Shown in pieces: positions 17,268-25,905 of a stretch of 37,044 nt of DNA. The position numbers were made by a program, and so were the translations under genes. How positions within the stretch are numbered: the first letter of the stretch is position 1; each line of letters starts with the position of its first letter. Source of the stretch: a bacterium. Lineage in GTDB: Bacteria; Zhuqueibacterota; QNDG01; DTFT01. The DNA lies in the NCBI GenBank assembly GCA_030372965.1, contig JAUCQC010000020.1, forward strand, positions 1 to 37,044. The letters are read 5' to 3'. The notes under the pieces are model-generated. The model saw nothing but the letters and a program-made list of their open reading frames with translations, searched no databases and had not been told where the DNA came from.

Positions 17268-17273
17268 AGGAGG
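17268..17273 (+). promoter_or_regulatory. Strong ribosome binding site of the FN3 protein
   Basis: A perfect AGGAGG, six bases before the ATG at 17280. It stands out because most genes around it lack a clear site, and it rules out the earlier in-frame ATG at 17247 inside the upstream gene. Confidence 0.75.
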
Positions 17274-17279
17274 TTATTT

Positions 17280-18002
17280 ATGAGAACTCCAGCGGTTTTT
17301 TTCTTGCTATTGGTGCTTATTTTTATTAATTTTAATTGCAAGAACAGCTCAGGCCCGAGCCGTGTCCGGCCGATCGCCGTCCGGCTTATACCGGGTGTGG
17401 ACGACACCTGCCGGGTCGAGACCGGCATGGATGCTGTTCCCGAAGGCAATGCCATCCGGATCGAATGGACGGACAATCGCGACGAGAGAACCGAAGGGTA
17501 TGAAGTGAACCGGTCGGTTTCGCCTCAAGGGCCGTTCTCGAAAATTGTGACTATTCAGGATCCGGGCCAGCGCTATTACGAGGATACGGTCCCTTCGATC
17601 GTTCCCCGGTATTATTACTCGGTCAATGCCATTGACGGAGAGGGTGGCCGCAGCGATCCTTCGGACACCCTGAGTTACAGGCTGATACTGAAGGCACAGG
17701 ATCTTCAGCCCAGCGAAATCTGCGGAGACAATCCGGAATTCCGATGGCGGGATGAAAATTCTCCACACGCCGATGCCTATATCGTGCGGGTTCGTGAAAA
17801 AACGACCGGTAATCCGGTCTGGATCGGCTGGATCCAGGCCCGTTATGGAGAGGAATATCAGTCCGCGATCTATAACACGGACGGCTCGGCTTCGGTCAGT
17901 CGCCTGATCTCCGGACGCGCCTATGAATGGCGGGTCGACATCATCGGGAACGAATCCCGCTGCGGATCCGAAAGCCCCTGGGTATCCGTCACCATCCAAT
18001 GA
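17280..18002 (+). CDS. Fibronectin type III protein, exported (possible lipoprotein)
   Basis: The 240-residue product begins with a strongly hydrophobic leader (AVFFLLLVLIFINFNC). The cysteine at residue 19-20 followed by KNSSG looks like a lipid anchor site, but the -1 residue is Asn, so the lipobox is not canonical. Residues of about 65-135 form an FN3 domain (IRIEWTDNRDERTEGYEVNR ... YYYSVNAIDGEGGRSDPS). The second half (FRWRDENSPHADAYIVRVRE ... YEWRVDIIG) is a second, divergent FN3-like sandwich. It is likely a surface or periplasmic binding protein; no enzymatic motif is seen. The first 60 bases are very AT-rich, unlike the neighbours. It is followed at 7 bases by the SLBB gene. Confidence 0.7.
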   Translation: MRTPAVFFLLLVLIFINFNCKNSSGPSRVRPIAVRLIPGVDDTCRVETGMDAVPEGNAIRIEWTDNRDERTEGYEVNRSVSPQGPFSKIVTIQDPGQRYYEDTVPSIVPRYYYSVNAIDGEGGRSDPSDTLSYRLILKAQDLQPSEICGDNPEFRWRDENSPHADAYIVRVREKTTGNPVWIGWIQARYGEEYQSAIYNTDGSASVSRLISGRAYEWRVDIIGNESRCGSESPWVSVTIQ

Positions 18003-18009
18003 GGATGTC

Positions 18010-18504
18010 ATGAAAAAAACATGGTTGATCCTTCTGCTCATCCTGCCGGCGGCACTCCTTTTTTCCCAGGGAGCCCCGCAGAATCCTTCCATCGACCGTG
18101 CGGCCCAGTACTACCTGGGATCCAGCGACGAACTGCTGATTCCGGTGAACATCTGGGGATTCGTCCAGAAACCCGGACAGTACATGGTGCCGGACAACAC
18201 CGACCTCGTCGCCCTGCTGTCGTTCGCGGGTGGCCCCAACGAGAACGCCAGGCTCAACGAGATCAAGATCATCCGGAACGACCCCAAACGGGGCAACGTC
18301 GTGTACAAAATAGACGTGAAAAAATACGTGGAAACCGCGGACCAGCGGCTGATTCCCACGCTCAGGCCGGGCGACACGATCATCGTCAACGGGACAACTT
18401 TCCACTGGATCACCCGTTTCTTCGATTTCGTCTCCAAGCTGGCCATCCTGGTCCAGTTCTATTACATGTTCATGCTGGCCGATTATTACGGCAATCGGGA
18501 CTGA
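18010..18504 (+). CDS. Small SLBB-domain protein (polysaccharide-export type)
   Basis: The 164-residue product has a signal peptide (TWLILLLILPAALLFSQG) and an SLBB beta-grasp domain at about residues 47-120: IWGFVQKPGQYMVPDNTDLV, then LLSFAGGPNENARLNEIKII and IPTLRPGDTIIVNG. A C-terminal hydrophobic helix follows (FVSKLAILVQFYYMFMLADY). SLBB domains form the ring of Wza-type exporters, but the Poly_export domain that normally precedes SLBB is missing, so this is not a complete Wza. The start at 18010 has GAGG 5 nt upstream. The nucleotidyltransferase gene 27 bases downstream supports a role in surface polysaccharide. A sugar-binding or accessory export role is inference. Confidence 0.68.
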   Translation: MKKTWLILLLILPAALLFSQGAPQNPSIDRAAQYYLGSSDELLIPVNIWGFVQKPGQYMVPDNTDLVALLSFAGGPNENARLNEIKIIRNDPKRGNVVYKIDVKKYVETADQRLIPTLRPGDTIIVNGTTFHWITRFFDFVSKLAILVQFYYMFMLADYYGNRD

Positions 18505-18531
18505 CCGGACCGGGAAAGGACGGATTCGCGG

Positions 18532-19272
18532 ATGAAAGGCGTTGTGCTGGCGGGCGGACTGGGGACGCGCCTCATGCCCCTGACCAAGGTGACGAACAAG
18601 CACCTGCTCCCCATCTACAACAAGCCCATGATCTATTACCCGATCGGGACCCTGGTCACGGCGGGCATCCGGGAGATTCTCATCGTCACGGGCGGAAACA
18701 ACGCGGGTGAATTTCTCCGCCTGCTCGGCAACGGCCGGGATTTCGGGCTGAAGGATTTGCATTACACCTACCAGGAGGGGGAGGGTGGCATCGCGGAGGC
18801 CCTCAATCTGGCGGAAGCATTTTCAGACGGGGAACCGATCGCGGTCATTCTCGGAGACAACATCATCGAGGCCGACATCTCCGGCGCCGTCCGGCGGTTC
18901 AAGGAACAGAAAACCGGGGGACGGATCCTGCTCAAGGAGGTCGAGGACCCGGAGCGTTTCGGTGTCGCGGAGATACGCGGAGACCGCATCGCGGGAATCG
19001 AGGAGAAGCCGAAGTCCCCGAAATCACGGTTCGCCGTCACCGGCATTTACATGTACGACGAAACCGTGTTCGACGTCATCAAAACCCTCAAACCGTCGAA
19101 CCGGGGTGAGCTCGAGATCACGGACGTCAACAACCACTATATCCGCAAGGGCCAAATGACCTTCGAGATTCTGGACGGATGGTGGACGGACGCCGGAACA
19201 TTTGAATCGCTTTTCCGCGCCAACTGCCTCATCGCGGAGAAGGAAAACGGAAAAAGAGCAGGGGTTCGATGA
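18532..19272 (+). CDS. Sugar-1-phosphate nucleotidyltransferase (glucose-1-phosphate thymidylyltransferase-like, short form)
   Basis: Activates a sugar 1-phosphate with an NTP to make NDP-sugar for polysaccharide synthesis. The 246-residue product opens with the nucleotide-binding signature VVLAGGLGTRLMPLTKVTNK, then HLLPIYNKPMIYYPI. It continues with TYQEGEGGIAEALNLAE (RmlA proteins have QP.GLA here), ILGDNII with the metal-binding Asp, GVAEI, IEEKPKSPKS, TGIYMYD, GELEITDVNNHYI and GWWTDAGT. The last motifs are those of RmlA/RfbA, but the protein is about 45 residues shorter than the classical enzyme and lacks its C-terminal regulatory helices. dTTP use is therefore likely but not proven. 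The stop overlaps the next start (ATGA). Confidence 0.82.
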   Translation: MKGVVLAGGLGTRLMPLTKVTNKHLLPIYNKPMIYYPIGTLVTAGIREILIVTGGNNAGEFLRLLGNGRDFGLKDLHYTYQEGEGGIAEALNLAEAFSDGEPIAVILGDNIIEADISGAVRRFKEQKTGGRILLKEVEDPERFGVAEIRGDRIAGIEEKPKSPKSRFAVTGIYMYDETVFDVIKTLKPSNRGELEITDVNNHYIRKGQMTFEILDGWWTDAGTFESLFRANCLIAEKENGKRAGVR

Positions 19273-20447
19273 AACCGATCGTGAAATCCTTTTTAATATC
19301 CGGAATCGCGCTTCCCGCGCTTCTCGGCTTCGGACTGCTGAGAGCCACGCCGATGAACGGCGGCAGGGGGCTGCTCTACGTGCATTCGGCCTCGACCCTG
19401 GAAAAGGGAAGACTGGAGCTCTTCTCGGGAGTCCGGTACTTCGGTAAAATCGCGAGTTTCGGCGGGTCTCAGAGGGCGTACATGCTGTGGGACGTACAGA
19501 ATTCCCTGTCGATCAATTACGGCGCAGGTCCGCACGTGGAGCTGTCCCTCGCGCCCATTCTGTATCAGGACATCAACGGCCAGGGGGGAAATTTCTGGGA
19601 CGGCCAGGCCAATTTCCCGGACGACATACTGGCATCCGTCAAGTTTGGATCCTACCGGAGCCTGGAGAGCCCGTGGGTGTGGGGAGGCCTGGTCACCCTG
19701 CGACTGCCGACCGCGAAGGTGCACAATGTCATCTATGAGCCCTATTCCGCCGGAAACGTCTCGGTTCAACTGACGGCGCTGGCGTCTTATCACCGCAACG
19801 CGCTTTTTCCGGATGCCGGCTGGTCCTGCCACGCCAACCTGGGATACCTGAACCACAATGACGTCGGCCGGTCCTTGTCCCGGGTTCCGGACGCGCCGTC
19901 CGCCCAGCGCATGAGCTCGGAATTCCTGGCCGGAGCGGGTTTTCTGCTTCCGTCGGACCAGTTCAGTTTTTCAGCGGAGATAAACGGCCGGGCGTTCCTG
20001 ACCCGCCCTCCGGATCCCGCGTACAGCCGGGAATACGCGTCCTATCTCACGCTGGGCGTGGCCTACCGTTTCACGCCCTGGGTCAGCGCGGAAATGGGTT
20101 TCGACAAAAGCCTGCTGATGGGAGAGGATCTCACCGACTACCGATACGTGAAGCCGAAAGAGAAGGGTTTTCCCAATTACCCGTCCTGGCGCGGACTTCT
20201 CGGCGTGCGTCTGGCTGTTCTGCCCCGCTCTCTTTACCGGTCGGAAAAATCCGGCCTGGAGCAGACGGCCAAGGACAGACAGGCCATTCTCGAGAGGATG
20301 ATCGAGAGCCAGAGCGACATGGAATCCGCGGAACAGGAGCTGGCCCGGATTCAGGCCGAGCGGAAGAAGGTCGAGGAAGAGCTCGAAAGACTTCGGCTGC
20401 TGCTGGAATCCGAGAAAAAAAGCCAGCCGGAATCCGACCGGCCCTGA
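19269..20447 (+). CDS. Outer-membrane beta-barrel protein with C-terminal coiled coil
   Basis: No known family was recognised. The 392-residue product has a probable signal peptide (LISGIALPALLGFGLLRA), then about 300 residues of alternating amphipathic strands rich in Tyr, Trp, Gly and Ser (for example HVELSLAPILYQD, WGGLVTLRLPTAK, YLTLGVAYRFTPWVSAEMGF), typical of an outer-membrane barrel. Residues of about 325-385 form a charged heptad helix (EQELARIQAERKKVEEELER), a coiled coil that would project into the periplasm. The domain order resembles OmpA-type proteins in layout, with the coiled coil in place of a peptidoglycan-binding domain. It overlaps the nucleotidyltransferase stop by ATGA, so it is probably co-translated with it. 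Confidence 0.65.
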   Translation: MKPIVKSFLISGIALPALLGFGLLRATPMNGGRGLLYVHSASTLEKGRLELFSGVRYFGKIASFGGSQRAYMLWDVQNSLSINYGAGPHVELSLAPILYQDINGQGGNFWDGQANFPDDILASVKFGSYRSLESPWVWGGLVTLRLPTAKVHNVIYEPYSAGNVSVQLTALASYHRNALFPDAGWSCHANLGYLNHNDVGRSLSRVPDAPSAQRMSSEFLAGAGFLLPSDQFSFSAEINGRAFLTRPPDPAYSREYASYLTLGVAYRFTPWVSAEMGFDKSLLMGEDLTDYRYVKPKEKGFPNYPSWRGLLGVRLAVLPRSLYRSEKSGLEQTAKDRQAILERMIESQSDMESAEQELARIQAERKKVEEELERLRLLLESEKKSQPESDRP

Positions 20448-20456
20448 AGGGGCCGG
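20438..20456 (+). terminator. Possible weak terminator or mRNA hairpin at the barrel gene's end
   Basis: CCGGCCC (20438-20444) pairs with GGGCCGG (20450-20456) around a 5-nt loop that contains the stop codon. Only three T follow (CCTTTCC), so termination would be weak; it may instead protect the 3' end of the upstream mRNA. Confidence 0.3.
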
Positions 20457-20508
20457 CCTTTCCGAGGGACGAGAACACAACCCCGATCATCCGGAACGGC
20501 TCCCTGCG

Positions 20509-23500
20509 ATGACTCAGTCACAGCCTCATTTCCCCGCGACCTTGCGGTTGTTCTTCCTGTTCCTTTTTGCGGCGGTGACCGCATATGGACAAATTTCCCA
20601 GGAACAGCAGGATTTCGCCTACGGCGAACGGCTCTACCGCGAAGGCCTTTTCGAGCTCTCCGCAATTCAATTCGAAGCGTTCCCAAACCGCTATCCGACC
20701 AGCCCGAAATCTCCGGATGCGCAGTGGATGGCCGCGGATTCTTTTTTCCGGTTGAAGCGTTTTGACGAGGCCCGCGAGGCGTTCCTGCGTTACATGCTCC
20801 GGTATCCGGACGCGAAGAATCAGGACCTGGCCCAGTTCCGCATGGCCGAATGTTTCGAGCGTTCAGGACGGACCGCCGCGGCCTGCCAGAGCTACCGGCA
20901 GATTCAACTGATGCATCCGAAATCCAGGTGGGCGGGGGAGGGTCTTCTCCGATCCGCCGCCCTTGCCGTGCGGTCGGACAGCCTCGAGAGTGCGGAACCC
21001 CTGCTCAGGGCCGTTCTGGAGTCTGCGGATTATCCGGAATCGCGGTCCCGCGCGGCTTTCCTGCTGTCGGAAATCCTGATGAAGCGCCACCGTCCGGACG
21101 AGGCCGTTGACATTCTTCAGCCCATTGCGGCCCGGCCGGCCCGCGATCCGGACCGCTTCGAGGCCTCGTTGCGGCTCGGGTCGATTTATTCGGAAATCGG
21201 CGATTGGATTCCCGCGATGACCCAGTTTCGCGCCCTGATGGCGTCTCCCGGGGTGCCGGACAGTCTCAGGCGCGTCGCGGGTTTCAGGCTCGGCCGTATC
21301 GAGGCGTTGACAGGGGAGCACGAGGACGCCTGTCAGTCTTTCGAGTCCGTTCTCGCTGCGGGCGCGGAACCCGTTGACGGGGAAGACGTCCGGTGGTGGC
21401 TGGGATTGTCGCAGTCCGCATCGGGCAGACCGTCCGACGCGTTGAAGTCCTTCCAGAATGTCGATCCGGCGGGGGTGCGCGGACCGGCGGCGGGGTTCGA
21501 GGCGGCGATGGGACTGCTCCGGATGGACCGTCCGGACGAGGCGGAAGCGGAGTTTCTCCGGCTCACGGAACAGGCGCCGCCGGTCCGGCCCCTTTCCATG
21601 CTCGGCCTGGCGTATGCGCAGACCCTTCGGGGAGCCGACGCGGAAGCCTCCGCGTCCTACAGCCGCTTTCTTCTCGAATTCCCGGACAATCCCTGCGCCG
21701 ACCGCGTTCTGCTCCGCAAAGCGGTCATCGACCTGGATAGAACGGGCAGGCCGGAGGAAGCGTTCGGGTCAATGGAAAAACTCTGGAACCTGTTTCCGGC
21801 CAGCCCATGCGTTCCGGAATCGCAATTCCTCTATGCACGCGGTCTCGCGAGGCTCGGCCGTGTGCGGGAAGCGTGCCTCCTCCTGCGACGGGTCATTGCG
21901 GACCGGCCTTTTTCGGCATGGGCTGATTCCTCGGTTGTCCTGCTCGAGCGGATCGAATGGACAAACCCGCTCCAGGGCGCAGGCCTCGCGGGACGGCTCG
22001 CGCCAATACTCAACGCGTCTCTCGGAAGCCCGTCACCGGAATTCCAGTACACCCTCGGTCTCTTCTGCTTCGAATCGCTCAAGGATTATCCCGCGTCGCA
22101 ATCCTGTTTCCTGTCCTGGCTGAAAACCGCGACGGATTCCGCCCGGGCCGATTCCGCGAGGTTCATGATCGCGGACGGCTGGTTCCGGCGCTCGGTTCTG
22201 GAACACAATCCCCCGCTTGCGGATTCCGCCCTGGCCATTCTGGAACCATTGAACTCCCTGCCGCAGGCGCATCCGCTCCGGGTAGGGGTCAGGATGCTGC
22301 GGCACCGCATCGCCACCGTTCGGGGCGCCGGAGACGCGGGACGATGGATCTCGGACCTGCCGCCTTCCTGCGTCACCGATCCAACTGAAGCGGTCCGGCT
22401 GGTTTCCCTGGCTCGATCCGCGTTGGCCATCGATTCAATCGAGGCCGCGGAACGGCTTCTCGCCCTGCTGCCGGCCGACGGGGGCCGGGACGGAAACATG
22501 GAATCCGCCGGCGCTGCCGCTCTGTTGCGGGCGTTGATCGAGAAGAGGCGGGGACGGATCGATGCGGCCGATTCCCTTTTCAGTCGGATTGCCGATTCCG
22601 GATTTCCGCCCTCCATCCGCTCCGCTTCCAGCTGGTTCCTGGCCCTGAGCGCCGAAAGTTCCGGAAACATCCGAAAGGCGGTTCCGCTGTACCGGGCGGC
22701 CGCAGCCCATCCTTTTTCCCTGGTGTCAGCCGATTCCGTCCTTCTCCGCCTGGGCGATGCGCTTCTGGCATCCGGCGAGCCCGATCGGGCGGCGCTGATC
22801 TTCGAGGAGGCGCTGAGTTCCGACAGCGTATCCGCTTCCTGTTCGCGACTGGGCCTGGGAAACGGGCATCCCGCCCTCCGGCCGGCGCTATTGAGCCGTC
22901 TCGCGGACGCCTACCGGGCCGCGGCCAGAACCGGCCCCGCGAGAAGCGCCCTCATCCGGTACGGGGCCGCGGAAACCGGGCCGGCAGGCCGCAGAAACCT
23001 GTGGGCCGGCCTCGCGTCCCTGGCGGAAACCGAGGGACAGAAGCAAACGGCCCGTTTTTTTCTGTCCCGGCGGGCCGCCGCGGATTCCTCGGCCGAAGGA
23101 TTGGCGGAACTGGCGGATCTGGATTTCCGCCTGGGCCGGTTCGCCGATGCGGCCGACGGTTATTCCCGCGCCGCGGAGAGGACCGGAAACGAGAGCCGGA
23201 AAGCGGTTCTGACCGCGGGGCGCATCGTCTCGCTGTTCCGCCTCGACCGGCTCGCCGACGGGGAATCCGGCCGCAAGGCATTCGAGTCGCGTTTCAAGGG
23301 CGACCCCTCCTTCAAGGAGCTGCGGGCCCAGATCCGGCTGGAGCAGGGGATGGCGCTGTCACGGGAGAAATCCTTCGAAGCGGCCATCGACTGTTTCGAG
23401 GATGCCGCGGACAGCCGCAATCCTTCCCTCTCGCTGAAAGCCGAGCTCGAACGGGGCCGCGCCCTGCTCCTCATGAACCGGACGGACAAGGGACTCGGTC

Positions 23501-24165
23501 TCATGACCGACCTGATCCGGCGGAGCGCGGACGATCCCATCCTCCCTGAAATCTACCTGGTGCTCGGCGAACACTACCTGCGTTCCGGACAGACGGACAA
23601 CGCGCTGGCGGCTTTTAAAAAGGCCATGGCCGATTCCCTGAGTCCGGAAATCCACCGCAAGGCGGCCACACAATGCATCCGGCTGTATGAAGGCCTCCAG
23701 ATGACGGACGCGGCGATCGCGCTGACGAAACGGTACCTTGAACGCTTTCCCGGCGCGGAAGACGCCTTCGCAAAAAAAATCCGTCTCGGCATTTATTACT
23801 ATGAACTGAAGGAATTCGGGCGGGCCGTCGCGCAGCTGCGTTCGCTCCAGCCCGAGGCGGATCCCCGGGACGAGGCGGAAATTCAGTACTGGATCGGAAA
23901 ATGCTACGCGGAGATGGGGCGCTTCGACGAGGCCATATTCGAGTTTCTCAAGGTCAAGTATCTCTGCCCGCCGACCCAGCTGCCGTGGGCCGCAACCGCC
24001 CTGTACGAAGCCGGCATGGCCTATCTGCGGCTCCAGCGGCCGGATTCGGCCCGGCAGATGTTCACCCGGATCGTCCAGAGCGAAGGCGTCACGAGCGATC
24101 TGGGCCGCATCGCGAAACAGCGGGCCGACGCGATTGAATCCACCGCAAGTGAACCCGCGCTTTGA
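20509..24165 (+). CDS. Giant periplasmic TPR-repeat protein
   Basis: The 1218-residue product has an N-terminal signal peptide (LRLFFLFLFAAVTAYGQ) and then TPR-like helical hairpins almost throughout. Clear examples are AYGERLYREGLFELSAIQFE, AADSFFRLKRFDEAREAFLR, GRFADAADGYSRAAE, YLRSGQTDNALAAFKKAMAD and IGKCYAEMGRFDEAIFEFLK. The first units resemble the BamD/YbgF type (YP..P.A..A....A). No catalytic domain is seen, so it is likely a scaffold for protein-protein contacts in the periplasm, perhaps tied to the secretion or polysaccharide genes upstream. The start ATG at 20509 has no clear Shine-Dalgarno site. Its stop codon forms part of the ribosome binding site of nadC. Confidence 0.8.
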   Translation: MTQSQPHFPATLRLFFLFLFAAVTAYGQISQEQQDFAYGERLYREGLFELSAIQFEAFPNRYPTSPKSPDAQWMAADSFFRLKRFDEAREAFLRYMLRYPDAKNQDLAQFRMAECFERSGRTAAACQSYRQIQLMHPKSRWAGEGLLRSAALAVRSDSLESAEPLLRAVLESADYPESRSRAAFLLSEILMKRHRPDEAVDILQPIAARPARDPDRFEASLRLGSIYSEIGDWIPAMTQFRALMASPGVPDSLRRVAGFRLGRIEALTGEHEDACQSFESVLAAGAEPVDGEDVRWWLGLSQSASGRPSDALKSFQNVDPAGVRGPAAGFEAAMGLLRMDRPDEAEAEFLRLTEQAPPVRPLSMLGLAYAQTLRGADAEASASYSRFLLEFPDNPCADRVLLRKAVIDLDRTGRPEEAFGSMEKLWNLFPASPCVPESQFLYARGLARLGRVREACLLLRRVIADRPFSAWADSSVVLLERIEWTNPLQGAGLAGRLAPILNASLGSPSPEFQYTLGLFCFESLKDYPASQSCFLSWLKTATDSARADSARFMIADGWFRRSVLEHNPPLADSALAILEPLNSLPQAHPLRVGVRMLRHRIATVRGAGDAGRWISDLPPSCVTDPTEAVRLVSLARSALAIDSIEAAERLLALLPADGGRDGNMESAGAAALLRALIEKRRGRIDAADSLFSRIADSGFPPSIRSASSWFLALSAESSGNIRKAVPLYRAAAAHPFSLVSADSVLLRLGDALLASGEPDRAALIFEEALSSDSVSASCSRLGLGNGHPALRPALLSRLADAYRAAARTGPARSALIRYGAAETGPAGRRNLWAGLASLAETEGQKQTARFFLSRRAAADSSAEGLAELADLDFRLGRFADAADGYSRAAERTGNESRKAVLTAGRIVSLFRLDRLADGESGRKAFESRFKGDPSFKELRAQIRLEQGMALSREKSFEAAIDCFEDAADSRNPSLSLKAELERGRALLLMNRTDKGLGLMTDLIRRSADDPILPEIYLVLGEHYLRSGQTDNALAAFKKAMADSLSPEIHRKAATQCIRLYEGLQMTDAAIALTKRYLERFPGAEDAFAKKIRLGIYYYELKEFGRAVAQLRSLQPEADPRDEAEIQYWIGKCYAEMGRFDEAIFEFLKVKYLCPPTQLPWAATALYEAGMAYLRLQRPDSARQMFTRIVQSEGVTSDLGRIAKQRADAIESTASEPAL

Positions 24166-24167
24166 GG
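24163..24167 (+). promoter_or_regulatory. Ribosome binding site deciding the nadC start
   Basis: TGAGG, whose TGA is also the stop of the TPR gene, lies five bases before the GTG at 24173. No such site precedes the in-frame TTG 24134 or GTG 24149. Confidence 0.55.
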
Positions 24168-24172
24168 CCGAC

Positions 24173-25039
24173 GTGACAGACGCGTTCCGCTGGGAAATCG
24201 TGGATCCGATCATCGAACGGGCGCTCGAAGAGGATCTCGGAACCGGCGACGTGACGACCGACTCCATCGTCTCCTCGGACCGGACCGGAACGGGGCGGAT
24301 CCTTGCCCGTTCGGAGGGTGTGGTCGCGGGACTTCCCGTTTTCAACCGTGTTTTCCGGATCCTGGACCCCAATGTGGAGATCCGGGAAACCGTGCGGGAC
24401 GGATTCAGGGCCTCGGCCGGGGATGCGCTCGGATCCGTTTCCGGTTCCGTCCGGACTCTCCTGAAAGGCGAGCGGACAGCCCTCAATTTTCTCCAGCGAC
24501 TCTCCGGAATAGCCACCCGCACAGACGCGTTCGTCCGCGCCGTCGAGGGAACCGGATGCCGGATACTCGACACCCGCAAGACAACGCCCACGCTGCGCAG
24601 CCTTGAAAAATACGCGGTTCGGATCGGCGGCGGAGTCAACCACCGCGCCGGCCTATTCGACATGGCCCTGATCAAGAACAACCACGCGGACGCCGCGGGC
24701 GGCGTCGCGACCGCGATCGAGCGCTGTCTGCACGTGCTCCGGCAGAAGGGGCTCGGCCTGAAAGTCGAAGTGGAGGCGAGAAACCTCGAGGAGGTCCTGG
24801 AAGCCGTCCGGTTTCCGGTGGACCGGATCCTCCTGGACAACATGAGTCCGGCGGCCCTTCAGGAGGCGGTGGCGCTGATCAACGGACGGATGGAAACCGA
24901 AGCCTCCGGCGGCATCCGCCTCGAGTCGGTACGCGAAATAGCGGAGACCGGGGTGAATTTCATTTCCGTCGGCGGCCTGACGCACTCCGCACCAGCCATG
25001 GACATCTCTTTCCGCATCACCGTCGGAGGTTCAGGATGA
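24173..25039 (+). CDS. nadC: Nicotinate-nucleotide pyrophosphorylase (quinolinate phosphoribosyltransferase)
   Basis: Converts quinolinate and PRPP to nicotinate mononucleotide in de novo NAD synthesis. The product of 288 residues (from GTG 24173) shows [47 protein letters not shown], the PRPP/quinolinate-binding [20 protein letters not shown] (R135, K136), [39 protein letters not shown] and [11 protein letters not shown]. All expected basic residues are present. The start was chosen from the ribosome binding site that overlaps the upstream stop; earlier TTG 24134 or GTG 24149 would add 13 or 8 residues. nadA and nadB are not nearby. The stop overlaps the next ATG (ATGA), tying this gene to the oxidoreductase cluster. 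Confidence 0.93.
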
Positions 25040-25590
25040 TTGAAATCCGTTTTCACGGCCGCGGGGGCCAGGGCGCGGTCAAGGGTTCGGATCTGCTGGC
25101 CATGGCCGCCTTCCGGGAAGGCAAGCAGGTCCAGGCCTTCCCGTTTTTCGGCGTAGAGCGGCGCGGCGCCCCGGTCACGGCCTACACCCGCATTTCGGAC
25201 GACGTCATCCGGATCCATTGCTTCATCTACGAACCGGATGTCCTGGTGGTCCTGGACCCCGGTCTCATGAGCGCTGTCCCCCTGACGGACGGGTTGAAGC
25301 CCGGCGGGACGATCGTCATCAATACGACGTTGGACAAATCCGCCTTCCCCGTGACCGGAATCCCGGACGTGAAGATCGCCACCGTGGATTGCTCCTCCAT
25401 CGCCCTCCGGTACGGCCTCGGAACCCCGGAAGCGCCGATCGTGAACACCACCATTCTCGGCGCCGTGGCCCGAGCCACGGGCGTGGTGTCCATCGATTCC
25501 GTGGCGGACGCCATACGGGAGAGAATTCCGAACAAACCCGATCTCAACGCGCAGGCCGCCCGGGACGCGTACGACCGGCTGCACGGATAG
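25036..25590 (+). CDS. porC: 2-Oxoacid:ferredoxin oxidoreductase, gamma subunit
   Basis: Gamma subunit of the four-subunit POR/VOR family, which oxidises a 2-oxoacid with CoA to acyl-CoA, CO2 and reduced ferredoxin. The 184-residue product starts with the family signature [19 protein letters not shown], followed by [19 protein letters not shown] and [14 protein letters not shown]. Length and motifs fit a stand-alone gamma subunit. GGAGG lies upstream within nadC, and the start overlaps the nadC stop. The order gamma-delta-alpha-beta is the classical archaeal/Thermotoga arrangement. The name porC follows that system and is unrelated to type IX secretion. Pyruvate and 2-oxoisovalerate enzymes cannot be separated by eye; the buk/ptb genes downstream favour a branched-chain or broad substrate. 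Confidence 0.9.
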
Positions 25591-25599
25591 GGAGAACGC

Positions 25600-25899
25600 A
25601 TGAAGCCGAAGATCCGAAAGGACGGGACCGTCGCCGTCGAGAAAACCGGCGATCTTCCGGACATGCCCGTTTCGATGGGCTCCATGAAGAGCAACAAGAC
25701 CGCCTCGTGGCGATCCATCCGGCCCGTGATCGTCGAGGCGCGCTGCAAGCGGTGCATGATCTGCTGGAAAGTCTGCCCCGAACCGGCGATCCGGCCGGGC
25801 GACCCGCCGGTGGTGGATCTCGATTACTGCAAGGGATGCGGCATCTGCATCGCGGAATGCCCGTTCGACGCCATCGACTCAGAAAAGGAAGGGAAGTAG
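25600..25899 (+). CDS. porD: 2-Oxoacid:ferredoxin oxidoreductase, delta subunit (2[4Fe-4S] ferredoxin)
   Basis: Electron-transfer subunit of the four-subunit complex. The 99-residue product carries two classical cluster motifs: C49-x2-C52-x2-C55-x3-C59-P (CKRCMICWKVCP) and C77-x2-C80-x2-C83-x3-C87-P (CKGCGICIAECP). The segment PVSMGSMKSNKTASWRSIRP ahead of the clusters is typical of PorD proteins, in which Trp-Arg precedes the ferredoxin fold. It starts 10 bases after porC, with GGAG just upstream, and is followed 7 bases later by the alpha subunit. Confidence 0.92.
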   Translation: MKPKIRKDGTVAVEKTGDLPDMPVSMGSMKSNKTASWRSIRPVIVEARCKRCMICWKVCPEPAIRPGDPPVVDLDYCKGCGICIAECPFDAIDSEKEGK

Positions 25900-25905
25900 G
25901 GGGCC

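Noticed and set aside
23359-24843. 494-codon open frame on the minus strand across the TPR gene and nadC
   Set aside because: Ser/Arg-rich antisense shadow; spans two genes with recognised + strand products.
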